This document shows, piece after piece, positions 15,544 to 23,140 of a stretch of 33,812 nucleotides of DNA (the first letter of the stretch is position 1; each line of letters opens with the position of its first letter). The stretch lies in NCBI GenBank assembly GCA_944381195.1, contig CALWKH010000003.1, forward strand, positions 1 to 33,812. The letters are read 5' to 3'. The stretch is from an uncultured Clostridia bacterium. GTDB lineage: Bacteria > Bacillota > Clostridia > Christensenellales > UBA1242. Under the pieces are notes generated by a model. That model worked only from the letters and a program-made list of their open reading frames with translations, had not been told where the DNA came from and did not search any database. The position numbers and the translations under genes are program-made.

Positions 15544-16614
15544 ATGAAAAATTTACAGAAATTTATCGATAAAAATGCACTTTTAAACAATTTTGAAATT
15601 ATAAAAAACGAAAATAAGAACAGTTTAATTTGTTCAATAATAAAAGCCAATGCCTATGGTCACGGTATGAAAGAAGTTATATATGCATTAAATGAAAAAA
15701 CAGATTATTTTGCTGTTTTTACTTTTGATGAGGCAATTAAAGCGAGAAAATATACCACTAAACCAATTTTAACATTGGGAGCCATTGATTTTACACGACT
15801 TAAAAAAATTATTGCTAAAAACATTGAAATTGCCGTCATTTGCAAAAATGACATTGAAAAAATTATAAAAAAAGTGAAAAAAACTGGTCAAAAATGTGCT
15901 ATTCATCTTAAAGTTGATACTGGCATGAACAGACTTGGTATCAAAAACTTTAATGAATTTAAAGATATTTTAAATCTTATTGAAAATTGCGAAAATATTG
16001 TTTTAAAGGGGATTTTCACACATATTGGAAGTGAACAAAACGCAACAAGGCAAATTGACAGATTTAATATTTTTACCAAACAAACTTCTTTGAATCTTTT
16101 AAAACACTATGCCAGTTCAAATATTGCGGTCAGCAATAAACCTATGGATAACAAAAGTATGCTGAGAATTGGCATTGCACTTTATGGTTATGGTAAATTT
16201 AAGAACCTTATGCCAGTGATGAGTGTTTATGCGAAAATTATCAATATAAACCATGTTAAAAAAGGTGAATTTATTGGTTATGGAATAAAACACAAAGCAA
16301 ACAAAAATATGCAAACTGCAACCCTTGCTGTAGGATACGCTGACGGACTTATGCGCTGTTACAACAAAAAAGGCTTTGTTTTAATAGATGGACAAAAATG
16401 CAAAATTGTTGCAGACATTTGCATGGGAATGACTATTGTTGATGTATCAAAAGTTAAAAATATAAGAATTGGCAACTTTGCTGTGATTTTAGGGCAAAGC
16501 GGAAATCAAAGAATAACAGCACAAGACATAGCCAAAAAATGTGGAACAAGTGAATATGAAGTCTTGATAAACTTTTCTGAAATCTCATGCACCAAAAGAA
16601 AACCTGCCACATAG
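15544..16614 (+). CDS. alr: Alanine racemase
   Basis: A PLP enzyme of 356 residues that makes D-alanine for peptidoglycan. The PLP lysine is Lys34 in IIKANAYGHG. Other family motifs are TGMNRLGI, RIGIALYGY (pyridine-nitrogen Arg) and AVGYADG with the catalytic Tyr of the second barrel face. The segment normally reading G-R-x-C-M-D is ADICMGMT, with Gly in place of the conserved Asp. The start is uncertain: the ATG used has no Shine-Dalgarno site, and an upstream in-frame TTG lacks one too. A TATAAT at 15517-15522 could give a short leader. It faces away from pgi and ends before a hairpin array and terminator. Confidence 0.88.
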   Translation: MKNLQKFIDKNALLNNFEIIKNENKNSLICSIIKANAYGHGMKEVIYALNEKTDYFAVFTFDEAIKARKYTTKPILTLGAIDFTRLKKIIAKNIEIAVICKNDIEKIIKKVKKTGQKCAIHLKVDTGMNRLGIKNFNEFKDILNLIENCENIVLKGIFTHIGSEQNATRQIDRFNIFTKQTSLNLLKHYASSNIAVSNKPMDNKSMLRIGIALYGYGKFKNLMPVMSVYAKIININHVKKGEFIGYGIKHKANKNMQTATLAVGYADGLMRCYNKKGFVLIDGQKCKIVADICMGMTIVDVSKVKNIRIGNFAVILGQSGNQRITAQDIAKKCGTSEYEVLINFSEISCTKRKPAT

Positions 16615-16623
16615 AATGATAAT

Positions 16624-16690
16624 GTGAGTGGTAATCACTCACCCTACTAATCGAGACACTGTCTCGTGGCTTTAATGGCAACATTAAGGC
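16624..16690. repeat. Run of three perfect short hairpins
   Basis: Three inverted repeats follow the alr stop codon by 9 nt. GTGAGTG/CACTCAC has loop GTAAT (16624-16642), and CGAGAC/GTCTCG has loop ACT (16652-16666). GCTTTAATG/CATTAAGGC has loop GCAA and one G-T pair (16669-16690). They are richer in GC than the surroundings. The layout of three hairpins with the last capped by GCAA recalls the GC-rich element at 202-303. It could be a 3'-end RNA structure of alr or a palindromic repeat. Confidence 0.55.
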
Positions 16691-16712
16691 ATATAGATAA
16701 AGTGTACACTAA

Positions 16713-16742
16713 AAAAGCAAGAAGGTTGCCCTTCTTGTTTTT
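16713..16742. terminator. Terminator of alr, bidirectional
   Basis: A 13-bp stem with one G-T pair (16713-16725 with 16730-16742), a 4-nt loop and flanking A and T tracts. Confidence 0.75.
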
Positions 16743-17120
16743 ATTTCAAAGATTTAAAATGGCTTAAAGTCCGCTTGATTTTTTCATATCATATTCACAT
16801 CAATTTTACTCAAAACTTTAAATATGACAGTAAAAACTAAAATTGTAAAAAATAATTTTTTATATTATTTTTTCTTTTTTTATTTTAAACATAAATTTTT
16901 TAAAAGTCCATTATTTGACAAAAATTTTGCAGATAATTTTACTTAATTTATCTTTTTATAACTTAATTCAACAAAGTTTTTGATGCAAAAAAGCAAGTTT
17001 ATAATATATAATTTTTATTAGGGCACGCACCAAAAAGTGTCTAACTTATGGAGTAAGTTTCATTTAGTGCTATATTTTTCTTATTAAAAATTTGTAAATT
17101 TCTTCCATTAAAAGTCAATT

Positions 17121-17570
17121 TTATTTTATTACACCGCAAGCAATACGAACTCCACTGTCGCCTGCTGGTTGAGAAGAAAAATCATCTCTCTGTGAATGAA
17201 TGACAACAGTTCTGCCGACTATTTCATGAACAGTAAATTTATCAATCAAAACAGCACTTAGCGCATGACCCTGGTTTGAATATAACGGTGGCAAATCTCC
17301 AGCGTGGTTAGGGTGTTCTGCTTTGTTTGGGTTGTAATGAGAACCTGCATCAGCAAAAGTATCTGGCGGAGAACAACTTCCACCCTCATGAATATGAAGT
17401 CCCAAAAACTTGTTTGTAGGCAAGCCGTAGACATCAAACAAACAGACCACACCATATTTTGTGCCCCAAAAGTATGCATTACCTTCAATTTTATTGCCTT
17501 TTATTTTTGCTGTTAAATCTGGCTCTGAGCGAGTTTTATTTAAGATTTGCATAGTTTCAAAATTTATCAT
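17121..17570 (-). CDS. sodC: Cu/Zn superoxide dismutase, without signal peptide
   Basis: A 149-residue enzyme predicted to dismutate superoxide. All ligands can be placed: copper His59, His61, His78 and His125; zinc His78, His86, His89 and Asp92. The substrate-guiding Arg is Arg142, and Cys66 with Cys145 form the conserved disulfide. The end reads GVRIACGVIK as in the family. There is no signal peptide or lipobox, so export is not evident, although bacterial SodC is usually exported. The ATG is chosen because AGAGG lies nearby; an in-frame GTG 6 nt upstream is too close to that site. It is a single gene with no visible partner. Confidence 0.93.
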   Translation of the reverse strand: MINFETMQILNKTRSEPDLTAKIKGNKIEGNAYFWGTKYGVVCLFDVYGLPTNKFLGLHIHEGGSCSPPDTFADAGSHYNPNKAEHPNHAGDLPPLYSNQGHALSAVLIDKFTVHEIVGRTVVIHSQRDDFSSQPAGDSGVRIACGVIK

Positions 17571-17576
17571 AGACAC

Positions 17577-17844
17577 CTCTTATTTAGTGTATATGAAAAT
17601 TTCTCTTAAACTGTGTTTATAACTATGCGTAAAATAAAAAATTGCCTTACAATTAAATAAGCAAATTTAATGTTTATATATAAATATCTTATAAATAATA
17701 TGTTTATGATTAGACAAACTATACTATAGATAAAACATATCAAAACTCTTTCTATAATTTGCTATTTCTAGACAAAATCATAAGTAAATGAATTGTATAA
17801 AAGTATGAGTTAATCACAATAATAAATTTCAATATACAAAATAT
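17577..17844. other. Intergenic, AT-rich, nothing recognised
   Basis: It separates sodC from the ribosomal cluster. I see no gene, no convincing promoter for sodC and no structure apart from the terminator that follows. Confidence 0.5.
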
Positions 17845-17845
17845 A

Positions 17846-17877
17846 AAAAAACTTTATCGCTTTTGATAAAGTTTTTT
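17846..17877. terminator. Terminator of the ribosomal protein supercluster
   Basis: A 13-bp perfect stem, AAAAAACTTTATC with GATAAAGTTTTTT, and a 6-nt loop. It lies 40 nt after the rplQ stop on the minus strand. It could also act on the plus strand. Confidence 0.8.
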
Positions 17878-17917
17878 AAATATCATGTAAATTTATAGAT
17901 AAGTCTTTAAAACATTA

Positions 17918-18430
17918 TTATACAAGTTGTATAATTGCTGCTTCAGCACCATCGCCACGACGAGGACCAACTTTGAGAACACGAGTGTATCCACCACCTT
18001 GACCAGTGTCTTCTTTACGCTTTGCATAACGAGGACCGTAGATGTTGAAAATCTTTTCAAGAAGTGGGTGGAAAATGTCTTCTGTTCTTCCGATGAAAGC
18101 GGTTTTTGACTCTTTTGGCATTCTTTGTTCTTGAATATCATAAACTTGAGCCATTATCTTGCGTCTTGCATTCAATTTTGTTGGACCATCATTGATAACT
18201 TCTTTTTTGCTTTTAACACCTTTCTCATTTGTTACTGTCTTTGTTACTTTAACAGTGTCTTGATAGGTGTTTACAGCAAGTGTTATAATTTTTTCTGCAA
18301 TGCGTTGAACAGCCTTTGCACGAGCAAAAGTTGTTTCAACTTTGCCATACCACAAAAGGTCGGTTACCTGACGGCGAATGATTGCATCACGAAGTGAACC
18401 TTCTTTTCCTAATTTGTTATAACCTGCCAT
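17918..18430 (-). CDS. rplQ: 50S ribosomal protein L17
   Basis: A 170-residue protein of the large subunit near the exit tunnel. The N terminus MAGYNKLGKEGS and the end GGYTRVLKVGPRRGD are typical. It is about 45-50 residues longer than the E. coli protein (127). The extra parts are a Lys/Val/Thr-rich insert (about residues 54-85) and a second one around 100-125. Such inserts occur, from memory, in Clostridia. It is the last gene of the alpha operon, 14 nt after rpoA and before the terminator. Confidence 0.95.
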   Translation of the reverse strand: MAGYNKLGKEGSLRDAIIRRQVTDLLWYGKVETTFARAKAVQRIAEKIITLAVNTYQDTVKVTKTVTNEKGVKSKKEVINDGPTKLNARRKIMAQVYDIQEQRMPKESKTAFIGRTEDIFHPLLEKIFNIYGPRYAKRKEDTGQGGGYTRVLKVGPRRGDGAEAAIIQLV

Positions 18431-18444
18431 TTTCTATCTCCCTT

Positions 18445-19398
18445 TTATTCATCTTCACTTTTTAAAGTTAAACCAAGTTCAACGAGTTTATTTTTAACTT
18501 CTTCAAGCGATTTTTGTCCTAGATTACGAACTTTTCCAAGTTCACGATCCGTCTTTCTAACCAAATCTTCCACAGTTAAAATGTTTGAGCGTTTAAGACA
18601 GTTTGTGCTTCTAACTGAAAGTTCAAGGTCGTTAATTGACATTTCAAGAACTTTTTGTTGCTGGTCTTCTTGACGAGCAACCAAAATGTCGGTGTCTTCC
18701 ATGTTATCAACAAGTTCAATGAACATCTTCATGTGGTCATTGATTACTTTTGCTGCAAGACTGGTAACTTCTTTTGCCGAAGTTGCTCCGTTGGTGGTTA
18801 CTTCAAGTGTTAACTTGTCATAGTTGATGTCTTGACCAACACGAGCACTTTCAACAGAATATCTTACCTTCTTAACTGGTGTGAAGATTGCGTCCATTGG
18901 AATGAATCCAATGCTGTCAACAACATCTTTATTCTCTTTTGCAAGAACATAGCCTCTTCCACGACCAACAATGATTTCCATATCAACAACTGCGCCTTTT
19001 GACAAAGTGCAAATTGGCAAATCTTCATTTAAAATTTCAATGTCATCACTGACAATGATGTCTTTTGCGTAAAGAGTTCCCTCTTCTTTGCTTTTAAGAT
19101 ACAGTGTTGCTCTGAAATCTGGTTCTTGATGTTTTGTTTTTATGATTAAACTTTTGAGATTTAATATGATATCTGCAACATCTTCACTCACACCAGGAAT
19201 AGTTGAAAATTCATGTTGAACACCTGCAATTCTAACAGCAATTGGAGCAATGCCTGGAAGCCCACCAAGAAGAACTCTTCTCATTGCGTTTCCAACAGTT
19301 GTTCCAAAGCCTTTTTCCATTGGTTCAATAACAAAAGTTGCAACTGCACCATTTTGACTTTCTTGAACTGTTAAATTTGGTTTGTTTATTTGCATCAT
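18445..19398 (-). CDS. rpoA: RNA polymerase alpha subunit
   Basis: A 317-residue subunit that starts polymerase assembly. The N-terminal domain (1-230) contains the dimerisation segment GFGTTVGNAMRRVLL. After a linker, the C-terminal domain (about 250-310) has two helix-hairpin-helix turns (LKRSNILTVEDL and VRNLGQKSLEEV) that touch UP elements and activators. AGGAGG stands 11 bases before the first of two adjacent ATGs. Standard place between rpsD and rplQ. Confidence 0.98.
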   Translation of the reverse strand: MMQINKPNLTVQESQNGAVATFVIEPMEKGFGTTVGNAMRRVLLGGLPGIAPIAVRIAGVQHEFSTIPGVSEDVADIILNLKSLIIKTKHQEPDFRATLYLKSKEEGTLYAKDIIVSDDIEILNEDLPICTLSKGAVVDMEIIVGRGRGYVLAKENKDVVDSIGFIPMDAIFTPVKKVRYSVESARVGQDINYDKLTLEVTTNGATSAKEVTSLAAKVINDHMKMFIELVDNMEDTDILVARQEDQQQKVLEMSINDLELSVRSTNCLKRSNILTVEDLVRKTDRELGKVRNLGQKSLEEVKNKLVELGLTLKSEDE

Positions 19399-19421
19399 AA
19401 TTAAAAATTCCTCCTAACCCA

Positions 19422-20051
19422 TTATCTTGAATATAACTCAATGATTAAGTGTTCAGCAATATTCAAGTCGATGTCACTTCGGTCAGGAATTGCGATCACT
19501 TTACCACTCATGTTTGAAGCGTCAAGTTGTAGCCACTTAGGTGTTACTGTCTTGTTCTTCTTCAAATCTTTAAAGAGTTCAGAACTTTGATCGCTTTCAC
19601 GAATTGCAATCACATCTCCAACTTTTACTTGATATGATGGGATATCAACTTTCTTTCCGTTAACTGTGATGTGTCCGTGGTTCACGATTTGACGACATTG
19701 TGCTCGGGATACCCCAAAACCTAAACGATATACAACATTGTCTAATCTTCTTTCCAATAAAGACAACATAACTTCACCAGTAGCACCTTTTTGGCGCTTA
19801 CCTTCGAAATAATATTCTTTAAATTGTTTTTCGAGCAAACCATATGCTCTTTTAACTTTTTGCTTTTCGCGGAGTTGTAAAACATATCCTGTTGCTGGCT
19901 TGCGGCGTGCATTTGCATCACCGTGTTCGCCTGGAATTGTTGGGCGTCTGTCAAGTGCACATTTTCCTGTTACACAACGGTCGCCTTTGAGGAATAGTTT
20001 ACAGCCTTCACGACGACATAATCTACAATCTGCTCCAGTGTATTTAGCCAT
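19422..20051 (-). CDS. rpsD: 30S ribosomal protein S4, zinc-binding form
   Basis: A 209-residue primary 16S rRNA binder that nucleates assembly of the small-subunit body. The zinc site is retained: Cys9, Cys12, Cys26 and Cys31, with an extra Cys17. The S4 RNA-binding fold appears in the middle ([25 protein letters not shown]). In E. coli S4 represses its own operon at the rpsM leader. Here the gene is the third of rpsM-rpsK-rpsD-rpoA-rplQ, behind a 120-nt leader, the same layout. It also appears in antitermination complexes. Confidence 0.97.
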   Translation of the reverse strand: MAKYTGADCRLCRREGCKLFLKGDRCVTGKCALDRRPTIPGEHGDANARRKPATGYVLQLREKQKVKRAYGLLEKQFKEYYFEGKRQKGATGEVMLSLLERRLDNVVYRLGFGVSRAQCRQIVNHGHITVNGKKVDIPSYQVKVGDVIAIRESDQSSELFKDLKKNKTVTPKWLQLDASNMSGKVIAIPDRSDIDLNIAEHLIIELYSR

Positions 20052-20065
20052 AACTTTTCTCCTTT

Positions 20066-20446
20066 TTAAACTCTTCTTCTTTTAGATGGTCGGCAACCAT
20101 TGAAAGGTATTCCAGAAACATCTTTGATTGAGGTTACTTCTAACCCTGTGTTTGCAAGTGCACGAATTGCTGCTTCTCTTCCTGCACCAGCACCTTTAAC
20201 ATAGACTGCAACTTGATTTAAACCCATGTCTTTTGCCTTTTTACCTGCTGTTTCTGCAACAAGTTGTGCTGCATAAGGGGTGTCTTTCTTGTTACCTCTG
20301 AATTTAAGTGCGCCAGAACTGCACCATGAAATCACATCACCTTTTGCATCTGTGATGGTAACCATGTTGTTGTTAAAAGATGATTTAATGTAAACGGCGC
20401 CGTTTGACAAACTTCTTGCTGTTCTTTTCTTCTTAACTATTGCCAT
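20066..20446 (-). CDS. rpsK: 30S ribosomal protein S11
   Basis: A 126-residue platform protein near the 3' end of 16S rRNA and the E site. Family markers are [18 protein letters not shown]-like N-terminal strands, an internal [13 protein letters not shown] loop and the basic end CRPSKRRRV. Full length. It lies 18 nt after rpsM and 14 nt before rpsD. Confidence 0.97.
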   Translation of the reverse strand: MAIVKKKRTARSLSNGAVYIKSSFNNNMVTITDAKGDVISWCSSGALKFRGNKKDTPYAAQLVAETAGKKAKDMGLNQVAVYVKGAGAGREAAIRALANTGLEVTSIKDVSGIPFNGCRPSKRRRV

Positions 20447-20464
20447 TTTTAACTTTCCCCCTTA

Positions 20465-20854
20465 TTAACCCTTCTTACCAACTTTTGCCTTTCCTCTTGA
20501 AACCGTCTTTCTTGGTCCCTTACGAGTTCTTGCATTAGTTTTTGTTCGTTGTCCACGAACAGGCAAATTACGACGATGACGAATTCCGCGATTGCAGCCA
20601 ATTTCCATGAGACGCTTTATGTTAAGGTTTACTTCTCTGCGAAGGTCACCTTCTACCAAAAGTTCATTCTTTTCAATATATTCACGAATTTTTGCAATGT
20701 CGTTTTCAGACAAGTCTTTAACACGAACATCTGGACTGATTCCAGTCCCTGCTAAAATTTCATTAGACTTTTTTCTTCCAATTCCGTAGATATAGGTTAA
20801 ACCTATTTCTACTCTTTTCTCTTTGGGTAAGTCCACACCTGCTATACGAGCCAT
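20465..20854 (-). CDS. rpsM: 30S ribosomal protein S13
   Basis: A 129-residue head protein that contacts L5 and the P-site tRNA. It starts [20 protein letters not shown] and has the helix-hairpin-helix segment [12 protein letters not shown]. The basic tail begins with [14 protein letters not shown]. Full length. It is the first gene after the only long gap in the cluster (120 nt), so it probably starts a separately regulated translation block. Confidence 0.97.
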   Translation of the reverse strand: MARIAGVDLPKEKRVEIGLTYIYGIGRKKSNEILAGTGISPDVRVKDLSENDIAKIREYIEKNELLVEGDLRREVNLNIKRLMEIGCNRGIRHRRNLPVRGQRTKTNARTRKGPRKTVSRGKAKVGKKG

Positions 20855-20974
20855 TTATTCCTCCAAATAAATTTTATTTTAGTTTAGTTTATATGTAACG
20901 CTGTGGAAAAAATCAGCCGCCCACATCGATTGTTTTCAAAATAAGAGCAAAAAGCAAACAATCAAGAATAAAAA
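20855..20974 (-). promoter_or_regulatory. Folded leader before rpsM, candidate autoregulatory site
   Basis: The 120-nt gap is the only one over 50 nt inside the supercluster. It can form GATTGTTT with AAACAATC (20928-20935/20956-20963). Nearer rpsM, two mutually exclusive pairings share the same bases: TGTGG/CCACA (20902-20906/20921-20925) and GCTG/CAGC (20900-20903/20914-20917). No poly-T tract or clear promoter is visible. By analogy with the E. coli alpha operon it may be the S4 target. Confidence 0.35.
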
Positions 20975-21091
20975 TTATCCTTGAACTTGTTTGTGCTTCT
21001 TGCTTTTTGAGCAAATAACCATAACCTTTCCGTTTCTACGAATAACCTTGCATTTATCGCAAATAGGTTTTACTGATGGTCTTACTTTCAT
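20975..21091 (-). CDS. rpmJ: 50S ribosomal protein L36
   Basis: A 38-residue zinc-ribbon protein of the large subunit, with a start [19 protein letters not shown] typical of the family. The ligands are Cys11, Cys14, Cys27 and His33. The spacing between the last two is five residues instead of the usual four because of one extra Lys (CSKSKKHKQ). AAGGAG stands eight bases before the ATG. The gene lies 19 nt after infA and is followed by the long rpsM leader. Its order infA-rpmJ-rpsM is standard for Bacillota. Confidence 0.95.
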   Translation of the reverse strand: MKVRPSVKPICDKCKVIRRNGKVMVICSKSKKHKQVQG

Positions 21092-21110
21092 TTTGTTTTC
21101 TCCTTAATTT

Positions 21111-21362
21111 TTATTGAGCCTCATCATTGTGTTTGTGTGCCATATTGTTTGTTCTCCAAACAATTCGACCTCTTGTTAAATCATAGGGTGACATTTCAAG
21201 AGTTACTTTATCTCCAACAAAAATTCGAATTCGTCCCAGCGTAAGTTTTCCTGCTGGATATGCTGTTACGATATGACCGTTTGGCAAACGCACTTTGAAC
21301 ATTGCGTTTCTCAAACTTTCAATAACTTCTCCTTCTGCTTTGATTGCATCCTCTGTTGCCAT
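21111..21362 (-). CDS. infA: Translation initiation factor IF-1
   Basis: An 83-residue OB-fold protein that occupies the A site of the 30S subunit during initiation. The family pattern is clear: [20 protein letters not shown], then a [12 protein letters not shown] loop, then [20 protein letters not shown]. It is about ten residues longer than the usual 72 because of a polar tail ([12 protein letters not shown]). The gap to the KOW gene is 2 nt, with AGGGGAG inside the end of that gene, so translation is coupled. Confidence 0.97.
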   Translation of the reverse strand: MATEDAIKAEGEVIESLRNAMFKVRLPNGHIVTAYPAGKLTLGRIRIFVGDKVTLEMSPYDLTRGRIVWRTNNMAHKHNDEAQ

Positions 21363-21364
21363 TT

Positions 21365-21646
21365 TTACTCCCCTTTATTTCTTTTTTTATACTCATATAA
21401 TGAGTGATAAACCATTTGATTATTTATTGTTATTCCATTTTTAAGTTTTTCAGCAATTTCTGTTATAACAACATTTGTTGGTCTTATGTGCAAAAGATTT
21501 TTCTTTTTAGGAGTTAATATTGTTTTAGATTTGCCGTCTGCAAGTCTTGCAAACTGGCTGTTTACCTCTAAAACAATATAGAATTCCCCTTTATCTCTGC
21601 CTTGCAAAGATTGCACAATTTGGCCACATTTAATTTCATTTGACAT
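21365..21646 (-). CDS. KOW-domain RNA-binding protein (L14e-like)
   Basis: A 93-residue basic protein. The KOW motif is at the N terminus ([21 protein letters not shown]), followed by an NLLHIRPTN segment. A protein of this kind is regularly found between map and infA in Clostridia and is annotated as KOW/L14e-like, with a probable role in ribosome assembly or function that has not been established. The start ATG has AGGT about six bases upstream. It is co-transcribed with infA. Confidence 0.85.
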   Translation of the reverse strand: MSNEIKCGQIVQSLQGRDKGEFYIVLEVNSQFARLADGKSKTILTPKKKNLLHIRPTNVVITEIAEKLKNGITINNQMVYHSLYEYKKRNKGE

Positions 21647-21682
21647 AATATTACCTGACTTTAAACAAATAACAAATTAAGC

Positions 21683-22426
21683 TTATAATGTTAAAATTTC
21701 AACACCATCTTTTGTTATCAAAAGAGTGTTCTCATAGTGCGCTGCCATGCTTCCATCATCGGTTGCAACTGTCCAACCATCTTCTGCTACAAAAACTTCT
21801 GGACTGCCCATTGTTATCATTGGTTCGACAGCAATGGTCATGCCTTCTTTCAAAAACTCGCCAGTTCCTTTTTTGCCAAAGTTTGGAATGCCTGGGTCTT
21901 CGTGAATTTGACAGCCCACACCGTGCCCTTGCAGTTCACGAACAACACCATATCCAAAACTTTCTGCATACTTTTGAACAGCCTCACCGATATCACCAAC
22001 TCGACTGCCTGCCTTTATGTGCTTTATTCCTTCAAAGAAAGATTGCTTTGTTACTTCAATAAGTTTTTTCTTATCTTCACTAACTTCGCCAACACAAAAG
22101 GTTCTTGCTGCATCAGTGTGCATACCCTTATATAACACACAAAGGTCAACACTGATGATGTCTCCGTTTTGAAGTTTTGTGTCATCAGGAATTCCGTGAA
22201 CAACAACCTCATTAACAGATGTGCAAATTGATGCGGGATAGCCCATGTAACCTAGGCAACTTGGTTTTGCACCTCGACTTACAATGTATCGATGTGCAAA
22301 CTTGTCTATGTCTTTTGTGGTTATTCCTGCTTTGATAAATTCTTCAATTTTCAAAAGGGTATCTCTTAAAATTCTACCGCTTTCTCTCATTGCTTGAATT
22401 TGTTTTTCATTCTTTACAATAACCAT
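21683..22426 (-). CDS. map: Methionine aminopeptidase, type I
   Basis: A 247-residue enzyme that removes the initiator methionine from new proteins. The five metal ligands are Asp94, Asp105, His168, Glu201 and Glu232, with the accessory His78. Length and the short N terminus match type Ia enzymes. No Shine-Dalgarno site precedes the ATG. Instead an extended -10 element ends 5 nt upstream, so a leaderless message is likely in addition to the long operon transcript. Typical adk-map-infA neighbourhood. Confidence 0.97.
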   Translation of the reverse strand: MVIVKNEKQIQAMRESGRILRDTLLKIEEFIKAGITTKDIDKFAHRYIVSRGAKPSCLGYMGYPASICTSVNEVVVHGIPDDTKLQNGDIISVDLCVLYKGMHTDAARTFCVGEVSEDKKKLIEVTKQSFFEGIKHIKAGSRVGDIGEAVQKYAESFGYGVVRELQGHGVGCQIHEDPGIPNFGKKGTGEFLKEGMTIAVEPMITMGSPEVFVAEDGWTVATDDGSMAAHYENTLLITKDGVEILTL

Positions 22427-22431
22427 GATTT

Positions 22432-22460
22432 ATTATACCACACTTTTTATGATATTTAAA
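22432..22460 (-). promoter_or_regulatory. Internal extended -10 promoter directly before map
   Basis: On the minus strand: TTTAAA (22460-22455), 17 nt, TATAAT (22437-22432) preceded by TGG. The map ATG starts six bases after the -10, so transcription should start at or next to the A of ATG. The -35 overlaps the adk stop codon. Confidence 0.55.
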
Positions 22461-23094
22461 GACTTTTTTCAAAAAATTTATCTATTTTTTCAAAAATCTC
22501 GTTTAAAACCTCTTTTTTGCTTCTTTCGGCATTTATTTCAATCAGTTTGCCCTCTTGACGAAAACTTTCAATCACTGGCAAAGTTTCTTTTTCATATTGC
22601 GCAATTCTTTTGTTGACTGTTTCAATGTTGTCGTCATAGCGTTTTTCAAGTTCAGCCCCGCAATGCAAACAATGGTTGGTAGTGTTCTCATCAACGCTGG
22701 TAACCCGTTTGCATTTTGGACAAATCAGTCTTTTTAAAATTCTGTTTCTTATGACATCAAAGTTAACAATTTTAAGCCAAACAGCAGCATCAATTTCAAT
22801 GTTTTTCATTGCATCTTTTTGCTGCATATTGATTGGTGCTGTGTCTATGATAAACCCATCAAACCCCTTGGTGTTTTTTATTTGTTTATCAAGAACATCA
22901 ATCACAATCTCGCTTGGAACAAATTTGCCAACGCTGGTGTATTCATAAAGAATTTTGCCCAAAGATGTTTTATTGCGGATTTCGTCTTTTACAACATCTC
23001 CAACAACAACATGTTTTAAGTTATATTTTTTTGCAATATGGTGTGTTTGTGTCCCCTTGCCACTGCCTGGGGCACCTAAAATAACTAATCTCAT
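22456..23094 (-). CDS. adk: Adenylate kinase with altered AMP-binding motif
   Basis: A 212-residue enzyme that converts ATP and AMP into two ADP. The P-loop GAPGSGKGT is at 7-15. The lid has a four-cysteine zinc site: Cys125, Cys128, Cys142 and Cys145. Lid arginines are present (RYDD at 152, Arg163). The nearly invariant AMP-site motif DGFPRT is replaced by DTAPIN (84-89), and the TGDMLR segment reads VGDVVK (31-36), so two AMP-binding arginines are missing. The frame is intact and the place between secY and map is standard. It is most likely a real but diverged Adk. Confidence 0.9.
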   Translation of the reverse strand: MRLVILGAPGSGKGTQTHHIAKKYNLKHVVVGDVVKDEIRNKTSLGKILYEYTSVGKFVPSEIVIDVLDKQIKNTKGFDGFIIDTAPINMQQKDAMKNIEIDAAVWLKIVNFDVIRNRILKRLICPKCKRVTSVDENTTNHCLHCGAELEKRYDDNIETVNKRIAQYEKETLPVIESFRQEGKLIEINAERSKKEVLNEIFEKIDKFFEKSL

Positions 23095-23140
23095 AAATTA
23101 TCCTTTTTCTTTTAAAATAGATAGAACTATGCGTAAAAAA

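Larger units (their letters stand above)
16615..17120. other. Intergenic region with hairpin array, terminator and a lone hairpin motif
   Basis: It begins with three hairpins and the alr terminator. The middle (16745-16990) is featureless AT-rich sequence. At 17000-17005 a TATAAT precedes GGGCACGCACC and a 6-bp hairpin AACTTA-TGGAG-TAAGTT (17043-17059). No gene is seen. Confidence 0.55.

Noticed and set aside
16701-16710. AGTGTACACT palindrome after alr
   Set aside because: Ten bases is expected by chance in this length, and it sits between the hairpin array and the terminator without a promoter.
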